A DNA stretch of 64,000 nt from Opitutaceae bacterium (GTDB lineage Bacteria; Verrucomicrobiota; Verrucomicrobiia; Opitutales; Opitutaceae): NCBI GenBank assembly GCA_041395105.1, contig JAWLBB010000002.1:1-64000 (forward strand), written 5' to 3'. The notes under the pieces were generated by a model. It made no database searches, was not told the origin of the DNA, and was given only the letters and a program-made list of their open reading frames with translations. This document shows, piece by piece, positions 17,645 to 24,733 of the stretch (positions within the stretch are counted from its first letter, which is position 1; the number at the start of each line of letters is the position of its first letter). A program made the position numbers and the translations under genes.

Positions 17645-17752
17645 ATGATCACCGCATTCTTTCTCGTCATCCTGGCCGGACTTTCCGCCAGTGCCGTTCA
17701 GGACTTCAACCAATCACGCGCCTCGCGCCGCAACCGTGGGTCCGGTCTCTGA
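17645..17752 (+). CDS. Tiny membrane peptide B1 (35 aa)
   Basis: A 35-residue peptide: MIT, then a hydrophobic helix (FFLVILAGLSASAV), then Q-D-F-N-Q-S and a strongly basic tail (RASRRNRG). It resembles peptide B2 at 35235-35348 (MIT start, helix, D-x-x-Q-S) and, more weakly, the A peptides, which share the helix-S-x-x-D-aromatic/aliphatic-R/N layout. It lies 51 bp after A1 and 53 bp before the TonB-domain gene, with no Shine-Dalgarno sequence. Function unknown. Confidence 0.6.
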   Translation: MITAFFLVILAGLSASAVQDFNQSRASRRNRGSGL

Positions 17753-17805
17753 ACCGGACTTCACGTTCCTTCAGACCCAAACCATCAACCCCTGACCATA
17801 AAACC

Positions 17806-18189
17806 ATGATCCATCGCAGCAAAGCCATCGCGCTCAGTCTCACCCTCGTCGGCCTCATCGCCGCGCCCGTTCAAGCCTATCAGAATCCCTCCGCGGATTC
17901 TTCCGACGCCGTCAATGTGACCAAACCGGTCCCGACCAGAGTTGTCCAGCCGGGGGTCGCCCCCGAACAGGTCGGCCAGGCAGTCACCCTACGCTTCACG
18001 GTCGACGAAAACGGAAAGCCCCACAACATCCAGGCCGCCCAACCCCGAACCAACGATCCCGTTCTTGTGGCCCGGATGATCCGCGCCGTTCGATCCTGGG
18101 AGTTTGAACCCGCCCGAGGGGCAGATGGTCAACCCATCGAGATGACCGTCGAAATGCCGATCGTCGTCAACAAATTGTCCCATAGCTGA
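17806..18189 (+). CDS. Exported TonB C-terminal-domain protein
   Basis: A 127-residue protein with signal peptide (SKAIALSLTLVGLIAAPVQA) followed by a TonB/TolA-like C-terminal domain. The segment VTLRFTVDENGKPHNIQAA and the later RAVRSWEFEPAR are the hallmark strands of the TonB_C fold. It lacks the N-terminal membrane anchor and Pro-rich spacer of true TonB, so it is probably periplasmic rather than an energy transducer in itself. The frame is open upstream to 17293, but that part has no coding character and overlaps the two peptide genes in another frame. It is the last gene of the peptide locus; a terminator follows at 18210. The homologous second locus lacks it. Confidence 0.8.
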   Translation: MIHRSKAIALSLTLVGLIAAPVQAYQNPSADSSDAVNVTKPVPTRVVQPGVAPEQVGQAVTLRFTVDENGKPHNIQAAQPRTNDPVLVARMIRAVRSWEFEPARGADGQPIEMTVEMPIVVNKLSHS

Positions 18190-18209
18190 ATAAGTATCAG
18201 AGTCGCAGC

Positions 18210-18246
18210 AGAGCCGGCCGGGTTCCCCGGTCGGCTCTGTCTCTTT
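18210..18246 (+). terminator. Hairpin terminator after the TonB-domain gene
   Basis: AGAGCCGGCCGG pairs with CCGGTCGGCTCT (12-bp stem with one G-T pair, short loop), followed by a T-rich run. It closes the peptide A1 / B1 / TonB-domain operon and separates it from the convergent peptidase gene. Confidence 0.7.
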
Positions 18247-18286
18247 CGCACCCCCGATCGAGCGAAAGCAGCAATCGGCGTCGGAC

Positions 18287-20899
18287 TCAGGGCGTTTCCA
18301 GCAAGTCTCCAAAGAAGACGCTGTTGACCAACAATCGCTGGGTTCCCCACCAGAAACCGCGGAAAGCCGGGGCATCAAGCGAGAGCACGATTCTTCCTGC
18401 CTTCCGTTCCTCAACCATGATGACCGCCGAGCCGGCAAGCAGCCTGAGGTTGGCCTCCGAAATGTAGCCTGCCAACAATGGCTCGTCCGAATACTGCAGC
18501 GGTGTGGCATAGGGGTTGGCCGATGGTTCGAGGAAACGGGTTCCGATGCGAAAGATCGGGATGACATCGTCCGTAAACCCGTATCCAATTGGATGAGACG
18601 GATCGAGGGAGGCTGAGAATATGGCCCCACTGACCGCTTCCAGCGCGCGATCATCGCGGGCGGACGCAAAGGGTCGGCGCTGCGCACCATCGGAATTCCC
18701 GGCTCCGCCTTCACCCTGTTTCCGCCAGGTGCCTTCGGCGATTTCCGAGGTGATCGCCCACTCCACCGCCCGGCCCTGGGCCCAGAGAACGCCTCCGTTC
18801 TCGACAAACGACCGAACCCGGTCGGCCACTCCGGAGTCCAGAAACCGGAGCTGGTCGGCGCCCCCGACCAGGATGAGATGCGTGAAGCCGTCGAGATCCA
18901 CCTTCGGCAATCGGGTCCACTCCACCATGGTTAGGGTCATGCCGATCCGCTGGTCAAAGAGGTGCCAGACTTCGCCGGCCTCATATTGACTGATTCCGGG
19001 ACCGGTCAGCAGCAGAACCTTGGGCGGGCGCAGCACCTTGAATTCCCGGCTTCCAAGGTCGATCCCTTCCGAAGTGCCACTGCCCGTCACGCCGTATACC
19101 GGCAATCCACGAGCGGCCGCATGCGTCAGGATATCGCGGGCCTCGGCCGGGATGCCTTCTGCAAGCGCTCCGGATACAAAGAGCGTTCCGTATCCAAAGT
19201 CCTGACGATCGCCGCCTGCGACCGATGTGGAAAAGGGCCGGGTCGCCACTCTGACCACCGCTCCGGTTCCGAGAATCTCCGCAAGAAGGGCGGGCGAGCA
19301 ACTGTCCCTCCAATCAATCAGATAGCCGGCGAGGCCGGCATCGGGAAGAGCGCGGGTCCCGGTGAAACCGGCGTCCGTCTCCAGCTCGGCCGTCCGGACC
19401 TTCGCCACCGGCTCGACCGTATGGCGCAGATTGAAGGCCAGGGGAAGCGTCCAGGCGGAGATGTCATAAAAGATCGCCTCCCCAAAGTTGGTCCGACGCT
19501 CCCAAAGACTCTCCAGGAAAGGGTATCTCTCCTGGCCCAGCGGCACCGCGATGCTCCGCCCGGCCGGGAAAAGCTGCCCGTCCACTTCCACGGATTCAGC
19601 CAGGCCATCCACCCGGATGCCATGTCCCCGCAGTATGCGCACAAACTCGGCCAGACGCGAAGGATCGCCGTCCGCCGTCGCCAGGTACCAGCCACCACGT
19701 TCCCTTCCCGCCTTGAGCCCGTTGGCAAATGACTGTCGCTGGTAGCTAAGCAACTCGGACCGCAATCCCACCGCCGCCCGAACCACGGCCAGGGACATCC
19801 GGAACTGATTCGAAATGGTCAGCGGGAACGTCAGCCGGCCATTGACGGAGTCCTGAACCGCGCCACGGGAACTGGCCTGCTCGCAGAGAAGCCCGACACA
19901 ACCGAAGAGATCGGCGTAGGTCGAAGCCTTCCCCATATAGAAGTCGTCGAATCGCTCTTCGGAAAAATAGAGGGTTCCGTCCCGGTCAAACTCCCCTTGG
20001 AAGAAGCCGGCGATCTTTCGCGTGAGTTCCTGATTGAGATCCGGGACCAGGGGGTGGGTCCGAGAGGGCACACCCGGCTGGAAAAAGTAGGTCGTGTCGG
20101 TTCCCATTTCATGCAGATCGAGCTGGATGTTCGGCAGCCATCTCTGGAAGAGAGCGACCACCGCCTGGCTTTCCGGATGCTGGTGGGCCAGCCAATCCCG
20201 ATTCAAATCAAACCAGTAGTAATTGGTCCGGCCGGTCACGAAGGCCTGCTGGTGCTCATCATCATTCGGGTCCGGGCTCGGAACCCTCCCGCTCAGACTG
20301 TTCGTTTGCATGGCGAACCGATCCAGCCCGTCCGGATTGAAGACGGGATTGAGCAGGACGACAACCGAGTCCAGACCGGAGACCACGGCGGGATCCTGCG
20401 CCCCCGCCAGGTACCAGGCAATGAGGGGCATGGCATTGGCACCGCTCGGCTCGTCACCGTGGACGCTCGCCCCGAGGTGCACCACCGCGGGAACTTCATT
20501 CAAGCTCATTCGACTGCCGGGATCGGCCAGTCCGGAACGTTCCGCAAGGATTTCATCCAATCGGGCGATGTTCCTTGCCGAAGAAACGGCATAGACCGTC
20601 AGCGGCCGCCCCCCATGGGTGCGGCCCTGTGCGCCGAGGGCCCGCACTCTCGGCGACACCTCCGCCAGCGCATCAAGATAGGCGCGGATCTCGTGGTGAT
20701 ACCAGTGCCGCTCGCCCACCCCGACCCCAACCACCTCGACGGGTGTCGGTAGGTCCTGCGAAAGCGGCGTCTCCGCTCCCAGAATATCCGACACCGTCAA
20801 CCCCGTCGGAGTCATCAAATCCGAAGAGGCACCCGTTGCCCCAGCCAGAAACAAAACCGAGATGACCAGAAATAACTTCAATCCAAACCTGCGAAACAT
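18287..20899 (-). CDS. Secreted M14-family zinc carboxypeptidase
   Basis: An 870-residue exported metallopeptidase. The start at 20899 gives the signal peptide FGLKLFLVISVLFLAGATGA; the frame continues upstream to 20995, but without signal features. The M14 zinc site is visible as HLGASVHGDEPSG (His and Glu ligands), with downstream FDLNRDW and LDLHEMGTDTTYF, the latter supplying the third ligand region. Residues about 50-380 form the peptidase domain. The remaining C-terminal half contains a GATase-like segment (HLILVGGADQLRFL) seen in large M14-like proteins of this type. It should trim peptides outside the cytoplasm. Convergent with the TonB-domain gene and divergent from the SOUL gene. 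Confidence 0.88.
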   Translation of the reverse strand: MFRRFGLKLFLVISVLFLAGATGASSDLMTPTGLTVSDILGAETPLSQDLPTPVEVVGVGVGERHWYHHEIRAYLDALAEVSPRVRALGAQGRTHGGRPLTVYAVSSARNIARLDEILAERSGLADPGSRMSLNEVPAVVHLGASVHGDEPSGANAMPLIAWYLAGAQDPAVVSGLDSVVVLLNPVFNPDGLDRFAMQTNSLSGRVPSPDPNDDEHQQAFVTGRTNYYWFDLNRDWLAHQHPESQAVVALFQRWLPNIQLDLHEMGTDTTYFFQPGVPSRTHPLVPDLNQELTRKIAGFFQGEFDRDGTLYFSEERFDDFYMGKASTYADLFGCVGLLCEQASSRGAVQDSVNGRLTFPLTISNQFRMSLAVVRAAVGLRSELLSYQRQSFANGLKAGRERGGWYLATADGDPSRLAEFVRILRGHGIRVDGLAESVEVDGQLFPAGRSIAVPLGQERYPFLESLWERRTNFGEAIFYDISAWTLPLAFNLRHTVEPVAKVRTAELETDAGFTGTRALPDAGLAGYLIDWRDSCSPALLAEILGTGAVVRVATRPFSTSVAGGDRQDFGYGTLFVSGALAEGIPAEARDILTHAAARGLPVYGVTGSGTSEGIDLGSREFKVLRPPKVLLLTGPGISQYEAGEVWHLFDQRIGMTLTMVEWTRLPKVDLDGFTHLILVGGADQLRFLDSGVADRVRSFVENGGVLWAQGRAVEWAITSEIAEGTWRKQGEGGAGNSDGAQRRPFASARDDRALEAVSGAIFSASLDPSHPIGYGFTDDVIPIFRIGTRFLEPSANPYATPLQYSDEPLLAGYISEANLRLLAGSAVIMVEERKAGRIVLSLDAPAFRGFWWGTQRLLVNSVFFGDLLETP

Positions 20900-21025
20900 G
20901 ACCGTGGATTCTTGCCGGGCCTTGGGCGCAAGGGAATCCAAATCCATCCCGGACGAGGCGACGGGCCACCCGCCCATGATCGGCCGCAGGTGCATCCGTC
21001 CGTCATTCGGGAGCGAATCACCAGC

Positions 21026-21592
21026 ATGCGCCCGATTTTCGGACTCCTCCTGGCCACCTCAATCGTGGTATCTTCAACCATGGCTTATGAATCCGCCTTC
21101 CCGGCCACCGAGGCCGGCACTTCCGAAATCAAGACACTGCCCGCCGGCACCCTTCTGAAGAGCGCCTCCGGCGGTGACTACTTCGAGAACGGCAACTCGC
21201 TTTTCCGCCCTCTCTTCCGCTACATTTCCACTCACGGCATAGCGATGACCGTTCCCGTCGAGGCCACCGTGGACGATGCGGCCATGTATTTCTGGGTCGC
21301 CCAGGGTGAGATCAGCAAGGTGACCGGAGATGAAAACGGAGTCGAAGTGATCGACATCCCGGAACGACTGGTGGCGTCCCGAGGGGCCAGGGGAGGTTAC
21401 TCGCGTGACAATTTCGAGCGGATCCGCGAAGAGCTTACCGCCTGGGTCGCGGCCAGAGAGGACGTCCGCATCACTGGAGACGCCTACGTTGTCTACTGGA
21501 ACGGTCCCTTCACCCCCTGGTTCGTCAAACGCTTCGAGGTCCACCTGCCCATCGAACGCGTGGCGGCATCGAACGACGGACCGCACCGATGA
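21026..21592 (+). CDS. SOUL-family heme-binding protein, exported
   Basis: A 188-residue protein with a signal peptide (IFGLLLATSIVVSSTMA) and a SOUL domain. The region from GDYFENGNSLFRPLFRYI through IAMTVPVEATV matches the conserved SOUL core, where the Phe/Tyr-rich start and M-T-x-P-V are diagnostic. SOUL proteins bind heme or tetrapyrroles; ligand binding here is inferred. I chose ATG 21026 because the in-frame upstream part overlaps the promoter region of the peptidase gene. Its stop overlaps the next start by four bases (ATGA), so the two genes are coupled. Confidence 0.85.
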   Translation: MRPIFGLLLATSIVVSSTMAYESAFPATEAGTSEIKTLPAGTLLKSASGGDYFENGNSLFRPLFRYISTHGIAMTVPVEATVDDAAMYFWVAQGEISKVTGDENGVEVIDIPERLVASRGARGGYSRDNFERIREELTAWVAAREDVRITGDAYVVYWNGPFTPWFVKRFEVHLPIERVAASNDGPHR

Positions 21593-21999
21593 ATGCGCAC
21601 CTCCCGCCTGTCACCCCGCGCCGCATCACCAGTGTCCGCCTTGTCAGTGTCCTCTTTCTCATCATGGCCTCCATGACCACAGACTCGTCCGCCCGGACCG
21701 ACACCCGCTCCCACCTCTGGAAGAACCGGCTGCTCCTGATCGAGGCACCGTCGGTCACCGATCCGGAATTCCAACGGCAGTCCGCCTTTCTCATGACCGA
21801 ATTCGCGGGATTGCTGGAACGGGACCTCATCGTGCAAACATCATTCAACGTCGACACGTTTTCCCTCAAGCTGATCGGTAAGGACGGCACGGAGAAGCTC
21901 GCAAGCCACACCCCGGTCGAAGTCGGCCGGATCTTTTCACTGATCGACTCCATGCCCATGCGGCAGGCGGAAATACGCCGGAGCGCAGTCCCGGAGTAA
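21589..21999 (+). CDS. DUF4174-domain protein, exported
   Basis: A 136-residue protein with an N-terminal hydrophobic signal (VSVLFLIMASMTTDSSA) and a DUF4174 domain. Typical elements are the start LWKNRLLLIEAP, the middle FSLKLIGKDGTEK, and the end IDSMPMRQAEIRR. The family is small and thioredoxin-like in predicted fold, but lacks a Cys pair; its function is unknown. It is translationally coupled to the SOUL protein through ATGA and ends a few bases before the convergent dienelactone hydrolase gene. Confidence 0.82.
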   Translation: MNAHLPPVTPRRITSVRLVSVLFLIMASMTTDSSARTDTRSHLWKNRLLLIEAPSVTDPEFQRQSAFLMTEFAGLLERDLIVQTSFNVDTFSLKLIGKDGTEKLASHTPVEVGRIFSLIDSMPMRQAEIRRSAVPE

Positions 22000-22011
22000 C
22001 TGATCAGTTAC

Positions 22012-22818
22012 TTATTCGTCTTCCGGGTCACCCCAGATTTCCTCAATGAGCTCGTCCATCATTTCGAATGCCCGGGCGGAACTGACCGGGTTGTATTCCG
22101 CCTGACCGGTCGCTGTCGCCAGGGGATCGGTGAAGCTGTGGACGGTGCCCGAGAATTGAACCAACTGCCAGTCCACCTGGGTCGCCCGCATGGCGGCCAC
22201 CCAGCTCTGGACATCGGACTGGGGCACATAAGGGTCATCCGCACCGTGCAGCACCATCACTTTGGCCCGGGTCGCCCCGGCATCGGCTTCCAGGGTCGGT
22301 GAAGCCAGATCCGCATGAAATGTGACGATCGCGTCGAGCTCTGCTCCGCTGCGACCCAGTTCAAGTACGGTCCCGCCTCCGAAACAGAAGCCGATGGCCG
22401 CGATCCTCTCCGGATCGAGTCCGATCGAGCCTGCTTCGGACCGGAAAACCTCAAGCGCCTTGGCCGCCCTTGCCCGCATCAACCCGCGATCCGCGCGGAC
22501 CATCCCGGCCGCCTTGCCGGCTTCCTCTCCGTTGGCCGGACGAACCCCCACGCCATACATGTCCACCATCATCACGACAAAATCGTCACCCGCGACCGAC
22601 CGGGCCTTCTTCAACGATTCCTCCGTCGGCCCCATCCAGTTCGGCACCATGAGCACGCCGGGCCGGAGGTCATCGCCGCCGGCCCTGTAAACGACCGTGC
22701 TCTCAAAGGTCGTCCCATCGAGATCGTAGCGCATCACTTTCTTCATCCACTCGCCCGCCGAAACCGGGAATACAATCACCAGTGAAGAGGCCGCCAGAAA
22801 CAGAGATTTCAAGTTCAT
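22012..22818 (-). CDS. Dienelactone hydrolase family protein, exported
   Basis: A 268-residue alpha/beta hydrolase with a signal peptide (MNLKSLFLAASSLVIVFPVSA). The nucleophile elbow is G-F-C-F-G-G, a Cys nucleophile as in dienelactone hydrolases. The acid lies in LHGADDPYV and the His in TVHSFTD. The expected reaction is hydrolysis of small esters or lactones; the export signal suggests action in the periplasm. Start ATG 22818 is preferred over the five-residue-longer version at 22833. It is divergent from the sulfatase at 23039, and the shared 220-bp gap holds a 25-bp inverted repeat at 22907. Confidence 0.88.
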   Translation of the reverse strand: MNLKSLFLAASSLVIVFPVSAGEWMKKVMRYDLDGTTFESTVVYRAGGDDLRPGVLMVPNWMGPTEESLKKARSVAGDDFVVMMVDMYGVGVRPANGEEAGKAAGMVRADRGLMRARAAKALEVFRSEAGSIGLDPERIAAIGFCFGGGTVLELGRSGAELDAIVTFHADLASPTLEADAGATRAKVMVLHGADDPYVPQSDVQSWVAAMRATQVDWQLVQFSGTVHSFTDPLATATGQAEYNPVSSARAFEMMDELIEEIWGDPEDE

Positions 22819-22906
22819 GCAGGATGCATGCACCAGGAACCTGAGATTGGCAAATCCCGCGACAAAACAGACTCACCCGACCCCCAACCCCGGATCCGGA
22901 AACGCC

Positions 22907-22931
22907 GTTTGTAACATAATACGTTACAAAC
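22907..22931. promoter_or_regulatory. Inverted repeat GTTTGTAAC-N7-GTTACAAAC
   Basis: Two perfect 9-bp arms around ATAATAC, in the gap between the divergent dienelactone hydrolase and sulfatase genes. A closely related element is at 29861-29889. It has the size and symmetry of a dimeric repressor or activator operator. The binding protein is unknown. Confidence 0.6.
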
Positions 22932-23038
22932 AGAGCCTCCATCCCGACTTTCGCCCACCTTCCACCCGCGGGAATCCACCGCCAACGCGGTTCGCATTGC
23001 AGGATGCGTCGGTTTCCATCCAGATTCCAGGACCCATC

Positions 23039-24667
23039 ATGAACCCTTCCCGCCTGCCGCAATCGAGAACCCTTTTCATTCTCCTCGCCCTCATTAGCGC
23101 CAGAGTTGCCACCCCGTCGACTGTTCAGGCCGCACAATCCCGACTCGCCGGCACACCTCCGAATCTCCTTATCATCCTGGCCGACGACCTCGGTTATTCC
23201 GACCTCGGCTGCTACGGGGGAGAAATCCGGACCCCGACCCTCGATCGACTGGCGGCCGACGGCCTCCGCTACACCGATTTCTACTCGACCGGACGCTGCT
23301 GGCCGTCACGGGCCTCCATTCTGACCGGATACTACGCCCAGCAGGTCGACATGGACCCCCGCGGCGGACCCGACTGGCCGGAATGGACCCGCCTCCTCCC
23401 GCACTACCTCCGCGAGGCCGGTTACCGCAGCTATACCAGCGGCAAGTGGCACATCCGATACACGGCCATCCATCCCGCCAATGGATTCGACCGATCCTAC
23501 CAACTCAGGGATCACAACCGCTACTTCAGCCCGAAGGACCACCTGCTCGACGACCACCCCCTTCCCCAGCCGACTCCGGATTCCGGCTACTACGCCACCA
23601 CCGCCATCGCCGACCACGCCATCGAATTCCTTCAGGAACACCAATCGGAGCACGAAGAAAGCCCGTTCTTTCTCTACCTCGCCTTCACCTCGCCCCATTT
23701 CCCGCTCCATGCGCCGGAAGCCGACATCGACCGTTACCGCGAGCTCTACCGCGAGGGCTGGGACATTCTTCGCGAAAAGCGCCTGCAGCGGCTCAAAGAA
23801 CTGGATATCTATAGCGGTGAATTGGCCGAGCGCCGGCCCGATATCGTCGCACCCTGGAGTCTGTCCGAGATCCGCCTGAAATCCTGGGTTGACCCGAACG
23901 AAACCGGCCGCGCCGTCGCCTGGGCGCAGCTGACCGCGGATGAAAAGGCATTCCAGCAGGTGAAAATGGCGGTGCACGCCGCCATGGTCGACCGGATGGA
24001 TCGCGAAATTGCACGGGTCGTCGATCAACTGGCCGCGATGAAGGCACTCGATGACACTCTCATTCTCTTTCTCTCGGACAACGGAGCCACCGCCGAGCAG
24101 ATGATCCGCGGCGACAGCCACCGCACGGGTGTGCCGTCCGGCTCGGCCGAATCCTACCTCACCCTGGGGCCGGGATGGTCGACCGCTGCCAACACCCCCT
24201 TCTCCCTGCACAAGCACTGGAATCACGAGGGAGGCATCTCGACCCCGCTGATCGTCCACTGGCCTGCCGGTATTGCTTCCGGGGGCGAACTGCGCCGCGT
24301 GCCCGGGCACATCGTCGACATCACCCCGACCCTGCTCGAGCTGGCCGGCGTTGCGCCTTCAAGCGAATGGAACGGGGTGACCGCACCGCCATTCCCCGGC
24401 CTCAGCCTGGTGCCATCGTTCGCACACGACCCGGACTGGGAGGCTCGCCCGCTCTTCTTCCATCATTTTGGGAATCGGGCCCTCCGGCTGGGCGACTGGA
24501 AGATCGTCATGCGCCGTTCAAACGACAATCGGTGGGAACTCTATCATCTGGCGGAAGACCGCGCCGAAAGGAAGGATCTTGCCGCTGAACATCCGGAGAA
24601 GCTCGCCCAGCTCATCGCCATCTGGGAAGCCCACGAGCGGCAGTTCCGGATCGACGCCAAGCGGTAA
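23039..24667 (+). CDS. Secreted sulfatase (S1 family, C-W-P-S-R)
   Basis: A 542-residue exported sulfatase. The signal region (TLFILLALISARVATPSTVQA) is followed by the metal-binding LLIILADDLGYSDLGCYG and the formylglycine motif C-W-P-S-R (Cys87 in GRCWPSRASILTGY). The later metal site LFLSDNGATAEQ is intact. The enzyme should release sulfate from extracellular or periplasmic sulfated molecules after Cys maturation. The overall layout resembles choline-sulfatase/arylsulfatase A-type enzymes; a polysaccharide substrate is inferred from the neighbouring heparinase-like gene. The frame continues upstream to 22817, but ATG 23039 starts the signal sequence. Confidence 0.92.
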   Translation: MNPSRLPQSRTLFILLALISARVATPSTVQAAQSRLAGTPPNLLIILADDLGYSDLGCYGGEIRTPTLDRLAADGLRYTDFYSTGRCWPSRASILTGYYAQQVDMDPRGGPDWPEWTRLLPHYLREAGYRSYTSGKWHIRYTAIHPANGFDRSYQLRDHNRYFSPKDHLLDDHPLPQPTPDSGYYATTAIADHAIEFLQEHQSEHEESPFFLYLAFTSPHFPLHAPEADIDRYRELYREGWDILREKRLQRLKELDIYSGELAERRPDIVAPWSLSEIRLKSWVDPNETGRAVAWAQLTADEKAFQQVKMAVHAAMVDRMDREIARVVDQLAAMKALDDTLILFLSDNGATAEQMIRGDSHRTGVPSGSAESYLTLGPGWSTAANTPFSLHKHWNHEGGISTPLIVHWPAGIASGGELRRVPGHIVDITPTLLELAGVAPSSEWNGVTAPPFPGLSLVPSFAHDPDWEARPLFFHHFGNRALRLGDWKIVMRRSNDNRWELYHLAEDRAERKDLAAEHPEKLAQLIAIWEAHERQFRIDAKR

Positions 24668-24733
24668 GGCGGGCGAAGGACAAAAGACGGAAATCTCCGC
24701 CGCGGATCAGACGTCCGAACGATTCATCCTCGG

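Noticed and set aside
22817..23038. 5' extension of the sulfatase frame
   Set aside because: It crosses the inverted repeat and the divergent promoter region; the signal peptide begins at 23039.
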